Origin: Bacteroidetes bacterium GWC2_46_850
Lineage (GTDB): Bacteria; Bacteroidota; Bacteroidia; Bacteroidales; Dysgonomonadaceae
Direction of reading: 5' to 3'
NCBI GenBank assembly: GCA_001768325.1
Contig: MENQ01000021.1
Coordinates: 310,001 to 374,000 of the forward strand
DNA length: 64,000 bases
The notes beneath the pieces are model-generated. The model worked only from the letters and a program-made list of their open reading frames with translations. It was not told the DNA's origin and ran no database searches. Positions 8,987 to 17,264 of this stretch are shown here, in pieces (position 1 is the first letter of the stretch; every line of letters starts with the position of its first letter). The position numbers were made by a program, and so were the translations under genes.

Positions 8987-10762
8987 ATGAAACAAGTGTA
9001 TCCTAAAATTGGCATCCGCCCCATTATCGACGGTCGTCGCGGAGGCATCAGGGAGTCGTTGGAAGAAACGACGATGAATCTTGCTTTAAGTGCAGCCAGG
9101 TTGTACAGCGAAAATCTCAGGTATCCCGATGGAACACCTGTTGAATGTGTGATTGCAGATACCTGCATTGGCGGAGTGAAAGAAGCGGCCCTATGTGCCG
9201 AAAAGTTTGAACGTGAAAACGTTGGCCTCTCGCTTTCGGTCACTCCTTGCTGGTGCTACGGATCAGAGACAATTGACATGAATCCTGTTATCCCAAAAGC
9301 AATATGGGGATTTAATGGTACAGAACGTCCCGGTGCTGTATATCTTTCAGCTGCTTTGGCAGTACATAACCAAAAAGGCCTACCTGCCTTCGGGATTTAT
9401 GGTAAAGATGTGCAGGATGTGGGAGATAATACCATACCGGAAGATGTACGGGAGAAGCTACTGCGTTTCGCAAAAGCGGGACTGGCTGTGGCGATCATGC
9501 GCGGAAAATCATATCTCTCCATTGGTTCCGTTTCGATGGGAATCGGGGGGTCCATGACAAATCCCGACTTCCTGCAGGAATATTTGGGTATGCGAACAGA
9601 ATTTGTGGATGCAACCGAAATATTGCGTCGTATTCAGCTTGGAATTTATGATCATGCAGAATTTGAGAAAGCGATGGCGTGGACCAAAGAAAAATGCATG
9701 AGCCGCGAAGGCGAAGATTATAATCCCGCCCATCTGAAGCATAATCGTGAACAGAAGGATAAAGACTGGGAATTCGTGGTGAAGATGACGCTGATCTTCC
9801 GTGATCTGATGATTGGGAATCAGGTACTTGATCGTATGAATTTTGGGGAAGAAGCACTGGGTCATAACGCCATTGCCGGTGGTTTCCAGGGTCAGCGACA
9901 GTGGACTGACTTTCTACCCGATGGTGATTTTTCAGAAGCAATTCTTAATTCTTCATTCGACTGGAACGGAATCCGCAAACCATTCACCTTTGCCACCGAA
10001 GACGATCACCTGAATGGAATCAGCATGCTGTTCAATCAGTTACTGACCAACAGATCCCAAATTTTTGCCGATGTGCGTACTTACTGGAGCCCTGAAGCCA
10101 TTGAAAGGGTCAGTGGATGGAAGCCCGAAGGCTTGTTGGAGCATGGAGCTATTTTCCTTAAAAACTCAGGCTCGTGCACCCTCGATGGTACCGGACAGCA
10201 ATCCGATACCAATGGAAATCCGGTGATGAAGCCTTTTTGGGAGATCAGGGAGGAAGAAGTGGACAAAATGCTGGAAGCTACAACCTGGTATCCCGCATCG
10301 CTGGAATACATGCGTGGGGGTGGCTACTCTTCCCAATTTCTGACCAAACCGGGCATACCGGTCACCATGAGCCGCATCAACCTGATCAAGGGTTTGGGGC
10401 CGGTATTGCAGATTGCAGAAGGTTGGACGGCTACCTTCCCCGACCATGTGTTCCGGTTGATTGACGGGCGTACCGACAAAACATGGCCCTCTACCTTCTT
10501 TGTGCCCCGCATAACAGGCAAAGGTCGTTTTACCGACGTCTATGAAGTAATGAACTATTGGGGTGCAAACCACGGAGCCATCAGCTATGGGCATATTGGC
10601 GCCGATCTGATTACGCTCGCATCGGCATTGTCAATTCCGGTAAATATGCACAATGTGGATGAGACGAAGATCTTCCGTCCCGATGCATGGTCTGCTTTCG
10701 GTTCCGATCACGAAGGATCCGACTATCGGGCTTGTGCCACCTACGGACCCCTGTATCGTTAA
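8987..10762 (+). CDS. fucI: L-fucose isomerase / D-arabinose isomerase
   Basis: This enzyme interconverts L-fucose with L-fuculose and, in known family members, D-arabinose with D-ribulose, using Mn2+ in the cytoplasm. The 591-residue length is normal. The three metal ligands of the E. coli enzyme (Glu337, Asp361, His528) correspond to Glu338 in [10 protein letters not shown], Asp362 in FADVRTYW and His529 in [11 protein letters not shown], each with the same +1 offset, so the active site is intact. The N-terminus [20 protein letters not shown] is canonical. It is the first enzyme gene after the LacI regulator. No fuculokinase or fuculose-phosphate aldolase accompanies it, which leaves the D-arabinose reading open. 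Confidence 0.96.
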   Translation: MKQVYPKIGIRPIIDGRRGGIRESLEETTMNLALSAARLYSENLRYPDGTPVECVIADTCIGGVKEAALCAEKFERENVGLSLSVTPCWCYGSETIDMNPVIPKAIWGFNGTERPGAVYLSAALAVHNQKGLPAFGIYGKDVQDVGDNTIPEDVREKLLRFAKAGLAVAIMRGKSYLSIGSVSMGIGGSMTNPDFLQEYLGMRTEFVDATEILRRIQLGIYDHAEFEKAMAWTKEKCMSREGEDYNPAHLKHNREQKDKDWEFVVKMTLIFRDLMIGNQVLDRMNFGEEALGHNAIAGGFQGQRQWTDFLPDGDFSEAILNSSFDWNGIRKPFTFATEDDHLNGISMLFNQLLTNRSQIFADVRTYWSPEAIERVSGWKPEGLLEHGAIFLKNSGSCTLDGTGQQSDTNGNPVMKPFWEIREEEVDKMLEATTWYPASLEYMRGGGYSSQFLTKPGIPVTMSRINLIKGLGPVLQIAEGWTATFPDHVFRLIDGRTDKTWPSTFFVPRITGKGRFTDVYEVMNYWGANHGAISYGHIGADLITLASALSIPVNMHNVDETKIFRPDAWSAFGSDHEGSDYRACATYGPLYR

Positions 10763-10832
10763 ATTCAGAAGGAACGTTGCAACCGGATCTTCTGAAAAAG
10801 TATTTTATTGAACCGAATAAATACACAACATT

Positions 10833-12029
10833 ATGGAAAATGATCGTAATTTATTAAAAGTAAGCACACTCATGTTGGCTGTCTTACTGTGCATTCCACT
10901 GTTCTCTCAGACAGAATCAATGGGAGAAATGTTTGCACTGGCAAAAATGAAATCGGGTGTGAAGAACAGGAGGATTTCCAGTACCGACCCGACAGGAGGG
11001 AACAGGGATCACCTGGAGCCTTTCAAACCGGGTGAAAAGCGAACAATAGCTGAAATTAAAGGCACCGGGGTCATCAATCATATCTGGATAACCATTGCCC
11101 CACCACCGGATGAACTGAGCAGAAACGATATCATTATCCGGATGTACTGGGACGGAAATGACCATCCCTCTGTGGAGTCTCCCATTGGCCCTTTTTTTGG
11201 ACAGGGATGGGACGAACGTTACAATTATGCTGCTTTGCCGCTTTCTGCAGGACCCGAGAATGGTACGGGGATGAGCAGCTACTTTGCCATGCCTTTCGAG
11301 AAAGGAGCCCGAATAGAGATTGAAAATCAGACAGACAGAACGATTAATGCCTTCTATTTCTATGTCGATTATCTGGAGATGAATCAATTACCGAAAGATA
11401 TGGGTCGTTTCCATGCCTGGTATAATCATACGCTCTCCGAAGCCTTGCCTGAAGGTGAAACAGAATGGGCACTTACTGCTCCGCAGCAGCCCAACAAGAA
11501 AGGTGACAGAAACTATGCTTTTATCGATACCAAAGGGAAAGGCCATTTTGTGGGTATCAACTATTACATGCACTCGCCCACCCCGATGTGGTACGGCGAG
11601 GGTGACGACATGTGGTTTATCGACGGGGAGGAGCAGCCCCGGCTGATCGGTACCGGTACGGAAGATTTCTTCAACACCTCCTGGTGTCCGAAAGAACCCT
11701 TTTCACACCCTCATTTTGGTTATCCGCGGGTAAACAATGATATCGGCTGGCTGGGAAGAACGCACGTATACCGCTTTTTCATCAACGATCCCATATTCTT
11801 TGAGACATCCGTGAAAGGAACCATCGAGACCGGTCACAACAACAACCTGACTCTTGATCTCTCCACTGTGGCCTATTGGTATCAGGACAAAGCCGTGATG
11901 CTCCCTCCGGCACCCACCAAAGACCAGCGGAAGCCCAAACCTTTTATAAACCACATGGATATGCACCGCTGGCGTGATGCATGGCGAAAAACAAAAGGGA
12001 ATGATCCCCATCTATGGGGAAATGAGTAA
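10833..12029 (+). CDS. GH172 (DUF2961) glycoside hydrolase, secreted, copy 1
   Basis: This 398-residue protein carries a signal peptide (about residues 1-26, ending CIPLFSQ) and a single DUF2961 jelly-roll domain, the GH172 family. Known members include difructose-dianhydride I synthase/hydrolase and exo-D-arabinofuranosidases. The two family carboxylates are visible as Glu256 in WYGEGDDM and Glu277 in GTGTEDFF. Their 21-residue spacing matches that recalled for characterised members. GTGVINHIWIT and DGNDHPSVESPIGPFFG are further family blocks. It follows fucI by 70 bp, probably in one transcript. The substrate is not proven; a terminal alpha-linked furanoside is the best guess. Confidence 0.88.
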   Translation: MENDRNLLKVSTLMLAVLLCIPLFSQTESMGEMFALAKMKSGVKNRRISSTDPTGGNRDHLEPFKPGEKRTIAEIKGTGVINHIWITIAPPPDELSRNDIIIRMYWDGNDHPSVESPIGPFFGQGWDERYNYAALPLSAGPENGTGMSSYFAMPFEKGARIEIENQTDRTINAFYFYVDYLEMNQLPKDMGRFHAWYNHTLSEALPEGETEWALTAPQQPNKKGDRNYAFIDTKGKGHFVGINYYMHSPTPMWYGEGDDMWFIDGEEQPRLIGTGTEDFFNTSWCPKEPFSHPHFGYPRVNNDIGWLGRTHVYRFFINDPIFFETSVKGTIETGHNNNLTLDLSTVAYWYQDKAVMLPPAPTKDQRKPKPFINHMDMHRWRDAWRKTKGNDPHLWGNE

Positions 12030-12078
12030 AAAAATATTAAAAGTTACACATGAAAATTACTTAACAATGTAGAGAAAC

Positions 12079-12549
12079 ATGAAAAAAAGAAAATTGACGT
12101 TCCTGTTCCTGATGCTGTTGTGTATTGGAAACATTGGTTGGGCGATGGCAGACAATTTGGAAGTACTGCAATCGCAGCGAAAGATTACCGGTAGGGTTAT
12201 GGATGAACAAGGCGAATTGCTCATTGGTGTCAACGTGACAGAATCGGGGACAACAAACGGTACTGTGACCGACATCAATGGTACTTATTCGATTACGCTG
12301 ACTACATCTTCGCCGATGTTAAGATTCACCTACGTGGGGTTTAAAGAGCAAGAGGTAGCTGTCGGAAACCGGGGTATATTGGATGTAACCCTGGAGGAAG
12401 ACGTGGAGGCACTGGATGAAGTGGTGGTTGTGGGTTATGGTACCCAAAAGAAAGCTTCTGTGGTGGGTTCTATCACCAACGTGGAACCGTCGAGCCTTTC
12501 CATCACACCTACCCGATCGCTGAGTAACAATCTTGCCGGTATGGTATGA
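12079..12549 (+). pseudogene. SusC/RagA-type receptor, N-terminal remnant only
   Basis: The 156-residue frame starts as a normal SusC: signal peptide (MKKRKLTFLFLMLLCIGNIGWA), carboxypeptidase-regulatory domain (ITGRVMDEQGELLIGVNV) and the first part of the plug (VVVVGYGTQKKASVVGSI ... LSNNLAGMV). It then stops at TGA 12547-12549. Normal SusC proteins are about 1000 residues, so over 80 percent is missing. The next bases continue in another frame with the tail of an esterase gene, so the remnant marks a deletion that also removed any susD. The product could not form a barrel. An assembly chimera is the alternative explanation. Confidence 0.85.
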
Positions 12550-14009
12550 CCATGTATAATGCCATTGTGGATGCGGTGTGGAAAGCGAAAGAACTGGCCG
12601 GTATCGACATGGTCGTTCCCAGCGGAACCGCCATTCAAAACGGAAGAACATCTTACATTGGCGACAAGTTTACCCGCGACGGTTATCACCTGAATCTGAG
12701 CATCGGTCGTTTCACTGCCGCCAGCGCCTGGTTTGAATCCATCTTCGGGAACGTACTGAATAATACCTTTGTTCCCAATATGTTTTCAGAATATGACGCT
12801 TTGCTGGCGAAGACCGCCGCATCAGAAGCGGTAAAGACCCCTAAGTCGGTTACCCAGTTAACAGATTTCAAATATCCGGAACCGAATGAATTTGTCTTGA
12901 CCGCTCCCCTGTTTATCGATTTTGGAGGAGTGGAAAGCCCTGCTCCGTTTAATAATTTCAGGCATCCGAATGATCAGAAGATAGGGGGACTAATGGATGC
13001 AGCGGGGAATAACTCCAATTTTGCCATTGAGATTGCCCAAAGCTTTACAGGAACCTTGTCGAGAGGCTTACAAAATGTGCTGGGATTACCCAGATCGGCC
13101 TCTGAAGATATGTTTTTTAGTGATGGTAAGTTTGTGCCTCAGAGCGGGTTGACTCTGTCGAACCTGAACCGGGACCAAAAATACACCCTTGTATTCTATG
13201 GATCCATCAACGACAACAGAACAGAAACCGAGTTTCATGCCGTCGGCCAAAACGAAGGGATAGGATATCTTGACAATGACAACAATTTAGGAAAACTGGT
13301 TGTGATTAAGAATATCCAGCCTGCCGAAGATGCCACCATTTCTATCCGGATAAAACCAGGCCCCAACAACGAGCACTGGAATCTGTTCTTCGGAGTAAAT
13401 GTGTTGATGGTCTTGCCGGAGGGAATGCCCGTTCCGGTACAACCCAGCAGTTTCGAGCTGCTGCGTCCCGTTTACATAGATTTGGGGTTACGCTTGTCAG
13501 CAGCACCGTTCTATAATATTGAACGACCCAACAATGATCCCCACTTTGATCTTCCGGATGATTCAGGAACCAAAACAGGTATTGCGCTGAGTTTCACTGC
13601 TGCTTTTAACGGTGAAAATCAGTCCGGAGCCTTTACCAATACATTGGGTCTGCCCGGTGAGGTGACGGTTGATGCAATCTGGAGCGACAACGCCAACCAG
13701 AGAAGTGGACTTACGCTTTATAGGCTGAATCCGAACAAAAAGTATCAGTTTGTCTTCTTTGGCTCCAGAAACGGAGTGACTGACAACAGGGAGACGCGAT
13801 ACGAAGTAATCGGTTCAAATTCCGGAGAGGCTCTCCTCAATGCGTCGAACAACAATTCGAAGACAGTCGTCGTCAGCGGCATTCAACCAACAGTAGATGG
13901 AATCGTTGATATCAGGGTATCTGCCGGACCCAACAACAACAACGGAAGTAAATTTTATTATCTTAACTCATTGTTTATTGCGCCCGACGGATATAACTTT
14001 GCGCAATAA
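12546..14009 (+). pseudogene. C-terminal part of a DUF4886/SGNH-type esterase with two repeated beta-sandwich domains, N-terminus deleted
   Basis: The frame opens inside an SGNH-hydrolase domain: MYNAIVDAVWKAKE, VVPSGTAIQNGR and the Asp-His block DGYHLN are the C-terminal motifs of DUF4886-like acyl esterases. The nucleophile block (GDS-like) and any signal peptide are absent. Two copies of a domain of about 170 residues follow (starting FIDFGGVESPAPFNNF and YIDLGLRLSAAPFYNI). Each carries SGLTLxxLNxxxKYxxVFxGS and ends in a GPNN...N motif. The first in-frame ATG overlaps the SusC-remnant stop (ATGA), which is probably accidental. If translated it would be cytoplasmic and non-catalytic. Confidence 0.75.
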
Positions 14010-14023
14010 AATAGTGGATGCAC

Positions 14024-14060
14024 AAAATACAAGTTCCCGTAAGGGGACTTGTATTTTATT
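14024..14060 (+). terminator. Intrinsic terminator after the truncated esterase gene
   Basis: An 11-bp stem (AAAATACAAGT 14024-14034 with ACTTGTATTTT 14046-14056), extended by an inner CCC/GGG pairing, is followed by a short T-rich stretch. It lies 15 bp after the stop codon and may reduce read-through into the second GH172 gene. Confidence 0.75.
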
Positions 14061-14096
14061 GAGAATGAGATACAAAAATATTTATAATACACCACG

Positions 14097-15269
14097 ATGA
14101 TAAAGCAATTGAAATCAAAAATCTTCACGGTACTCATTTTAATTTTTACCGTGACTTCGTTTGCGCAGAACCGTTCTTTCAACGGCCTCGACATGAACAT
14201 GGGAAATTTGTATCGTCTCTCCGATGCAGAGACAAGATCAATTAGTCCCGAAAATTTTACCGGTGAAAAAGGAAAAGGGGGAATAGCCGTGCCCGATTCG
14301 AAGGCACCACGCAACACGGCCAATGCAACAAATGCAGCACGCGATCTGGGGCAAGGATGGAAGGTGAACCCTTATGTGCGCATTGAACCGGGTGAAACCT
14401 TCACCATGGCAGAAATAGAAGGGCCCGGTGCCATCCAGCATATCTGGATGACCCCCACGGGGAACTGGCGCTTCTCCATCATCCGCATATATTGGGATGA
14501 TGAAAAAGAACCCTCCGTGGAAGTGCCGGTCGGCCACTTTTTCGGTATGGGTTGGAACGAATATGCACACCTGAATTCACTTCCCGTTACGGTGAACCCC
14601 GGGAGTGCTTTTAACTGTTACTGGGTGATGCCCTTCCGCAAAAAGGCAAGGATTACCATGACCAACATCAACGACGCAGATGCAATGAATCTCTACTATC
14701 AGATCGACTATACACTGACCGATGTGCCGGATGATGCTGCCTATTTTCATGCTCAGTTTCGCCGGACGAAAGTGAACAAGACGTCCGATTATACCCTTGT
14801 AGACGGTATCAGGGGTGAGGGGCAGTATGTGGGCGTATACATGGCCTGGCAGGTAAATAACAATGGCTGGTGGGGCGAAGGTGAAATTAAGTTTTTCATG
14901 GACGGCGATAAACAGTTCCCGACAATCATCGGTACCGGTACGGAAGATTATTTCTGCGGTTCCTATAACTTTGACCGTAATGGAAAATACGTTACTTTTA
15001 CCACCCCATATGCCGGACTGGTGCAGGTTCTTCCAGCCGATCAAACCTATAAAGCGGGACAACGGTTTGGTCTTTACCGCTGGCATGTGATGGATCCGAT
15101 CCGTTTTAAGAAGGATCTGAAGATCACCATCCAGGATCTCGGCTGGCGTCATGGCGGCCGCTACCTGCCCCAACAATCTGATATCTCATCCGCGGTATTC
15201 TGGTATCAGACCGAGCCACACGCCAGTTTCCCTGCTTTATCGCAGTGGGAAGAACTGGAAATGAACTAA
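14097..15269 (+). CDS. GH172 (DUF2961) glycoside hydrolase, secreted, copy 2
   Basis: This 390-residue protein has a signal peptide (MIKQLKSKIFTVLILIFTVTSFAQ) and one GH172 domain. Candidate catalytic glutamates are Glu261 in WWGEGEIKFF and Glu283 in GTGTEDYF, 22 residues apart. Family blocks GPGAIQHIWMTPTG and DDEKEPSVEVPVGHFFG are present. It is distinctly diverged from the first copy and lacks extra domains, so the copies are paralogues rather than recent duplicates and may act on different linkages of one substrate. It is separated from upstream genes by a terminator and precedes the third GH172 gene by 16 bp. Confidence 0.88.
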   Translation: MIKQLKSKIFTVLILIFTVTSFAQNRSFNGLDMNMGNLYRLSDAETRSISPENFTGEKGKGGIAVPDSKAPRNTANATNAARDLGQGWKVNPYVRIEPGETFTMAEIEGPGAIQHIWMTPTGNWRFSIIRIYWDDEKEPSVEVPVGHFFGMGWNEYAHLNSLPVTVNPGSAFNCYWVMPFRKKARITMTNINDADAMNLYYQIDYTLTDVPDDAAYFHAQFRRTKVNKTSDYTLVDGIRGEGQYVGVYMAWQVNNNGWWGEGEIKFFMDGDKQFPTIIGTGTEDYFCGSYNFDRNGKYVTFTTPYAGLVQVLPADQTYKAGQRFGLYRWHVMDPIRFKKDLKITIQDLGWRHGGRYLPQQSDISSAVFWYQTEPHASFPALSQWEELEMN

Positions 15270-15285
15270 TGAAAAATCAAAAGCA

Positions 15286-17226
15286 ATGGGAAGAATTTCA
15301 ATCAGAATTTTAGGGATCACACTGTTATTTTTTGTCTTTTTTCAGGCACAGAGTCAAAACAAAACCTACCGTTGGGCCGATGAGGTACAACAGTTGTACC
15401 GCGTGGACCAATTGCCCCGATACAGGCACGGCCAGTTCATTGAACAAGAGTCGAGCTACGACAGGACAGGCGGTAACGACGATGGATTCTCGGGAAAATA
15501 CTCCTATATCCGGAAGGAGAATGGAAGCCTGGTGCTGGCTGAGTTTGAAGGTCCGGGTGTGGTGAACCGGATATGGACCCCCACCCCCACAGAAGACACG
15601 CTGCTGTTCTTTTTCGACGGAGAAAAAACGGCCCGCCTGAAAATCAAGTTTATAGATCTTTTCTCGGGCAAGGTGTTTCCTTTCGTCAAACCGGTTTGTG
15701 GTAATGAGATTGGTGGTTACTACTGCTACATCCCCATCCCCTTTCAGAAATCGCTGAAGATCGTGTTTCAGGGTGAGAAGATCATGTTTCACCAGATACA
15801 GTACCGTAAACTTACGGGTATGGACGTGGAGAGCTGGACCGGAAACTTTTCCGCATCAGACAAGCAGTTGTTGTCAGAGGTAACTGCACTCTGGAGTAAC
15901 ATCTCACCCACCATCGGCCAATACACGACCGGTTCCTCAGATAAAATCCGTACAGAAGAAAAAACATTTACAATTCAACCGGGAGAGGAAGTGGCTTTTT
16001 TTGAAAAGAATGCCGGTGGCCGCATTGTCGGTTTCGATATTGATGGCGGGACTTCATTTGAAGATCTGTATAAAGATATCATCCTTTCAGCCAAATGGGA
16101 CAATGAGCCGGTAGCGGCAATTTATGCCCCCCTCGCCGATTACTTTGGATACGCCTATGGAAAGCCTGCGATGCGCAGCATCCTGATGGGCAGATATGGA
16201 ACCACCCATTACAGTTACCTGCCGATGCCCTATGACCGGTCGGCCGAAATGAAACTGATCTACAAAAAAAGGGAAGGAGCCCGGCAGAATCAAATTTCTG
16301 TGACTGCGAAAGTCTATTTCAACGACAATCCTCGTGATAAAAAGGAGGAGGGAAAGCTCTACACCGTATGGAGGCGTGAAAAGCCCGAAACAGGGCAGTT
16401 TTATACTTTTCTGCAAACAAAGGGTAAAGGTCACTACGTGGGCACCATCCACAGCGCCCAAGGACTCCGCCCCGGTATGACGCTCTTCTTTGAAGGTGAC
16501 GATTCCACCTATGTGGATGGAAAGATGCGGATGCACGGCACCGGCTCGGAGGATTATTACAACGGCGGCTGGTATGCCCTGCTTGATCGCTGGGATCGTG
16601 GCATCAGCATGCCAATCCATGGCTCCCTCGATTACTCCCTCCCGATGAATCGTACAGGCGCATACCGCTTTTTCCTCTCCGACAAACTATCTTTCGAAAA
16701 TGAGATCTATCACGCCATGGAACATGGAGAGGTAGGAAACAATTTCCCCGTGGACTACACCTCTGTGGCTTTCTATTATGCCGATCGACCGTTGGAAAAA
16801 CGGATGGAGCCAACAGAAGCATTGCGGGAAGTATACCTGCCATCCAAACATGTCTATTTTCCCCAGTTGATGGAGATTACCCTGGAGAAAGGAATTCAGG
16901 TGATCTTCGACAGAGGGCTTGCGCTCACCTCTTTTGGAAAAGGTGCCGTGAGGGTGATGCTGCGTGATGTTCCGGAGGGTAAATACAGGGTACTGCTTAA
17001 TTATCACGAGAGTCCAAAAGGTGCCGACTTCCAGATATGGCAGCGTCAGAAGCAACTATCAGACTGGATATCCACAAAGGCAGGAAAGGACGGGTACAGG
17101 GAGAATGTACATGTGGGAGATATACAACTCACTTCCCAGACAAACTCCATCACGGTGCATGTCAGAGACAATGGGAAAGCCAATCTCTTCGAACTCACAC
17201 TGATCACGCTTGAACGGATTGAGTAA
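15286..17226 (+). CDS. GH172-like (DUF2961) protein with extra central and C-terminal domains, copy 3
   Basis: At 646 residues this is much longer than the other two GH172 proteins. After a signal peptide (ending FFQAQSQ) come the GH172 blocks GPGVVNRIWTPTPTED and, after an insert from about residue 180 to 390, Glu403 in FFEGDDSTYVDG and Glu422 in GTGSEDYYNGGWY. Their spacing of 19 residues is shorter than in copies 1 and 2. A C-terminal beta-sandwich of about 100 residues (MEITLEKGIQVIFDRG to the end) may bind carbohydrate. The duplicated arrangement suggests a two-jelly-roll subfamily, where activity or linkage preference may differ. It is operonic with copy 2. Confidence 0.82.
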   Translation: MGRISIRILGITLLFFVFFQAQSQNKTYRWADEVQQLYRVDQLPRYRHGQFIEQESSYDRTGGNDDGFSGKYSYIRKENGSLVLAEFEGPGVVNRIWTPTPTEDTLLFFFDGEKTARLKIKFIDLFSGKVFPFVKPVCGNEIGGYYCYIPIPFQKSLKIVFQGEKIMFHQIQYRKLTGMDVESWTGNFSASDKQLLSEVTALWSNISPTIGQYTTGSSDKIRTEEKTFTIQPGEEVAFFEKNAGGRIVGFDIDGGTSFEDLYKDIILSAKWDNEPVAAIYAPLADYFGYAYGKPAMRSILMGRYGTTHYSYLPMPYDRSAEMKLIYKKREGARQNQISVTAKVYFNDNPRDKKEEGKLYTVWRREKPETGQFYTFLQTKGKGHYVGTIHSAQGLRPGMTLFFEGDDSTYVDGKMRMHGTGSEDYYNGGWYALLDRWDRGISMPIHGSLDYSLPMNRTGAYRFFLSDKLSFENEIYHAMEHGEVGNNFPVDYTSVAFYYADRPLEKRMEPTEALREVYLPSKHVYFPQLMEITLEKGIQVIFDRGLALTSFGKGAVRVMLRDVPEGKYRVLLNYHESPKGADFQIWQRQKQLSDWISTKAGKDGYRENVHVGDIQLTSQTNSITVHVRDNGKANLFELTLITLERIE

Positions 17227-17232
17227 ATTGAT

Positions 17233-17264
17233 GTGATGATTGGATGATGTGGTGATTGGATGAT
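17233..17264 (+). repeat. Two tandem 16-bp repeats abutting a start codon
   Basis: GTGATGATTGGATGAT (17233-17248) is followed directly by GTGGTGATTGGATGAT (17249-17264), differing at one base. The ATG of the next gene starts at 17265, so the repeat forms its whole leader. Confidence 0.7.

Noticed and set aside
14577-15176. Open frame of 199 codons on the minus strand
   Set aside because: Antisense to the second GH172 gene, which has a signal peptide and both family glutamates.
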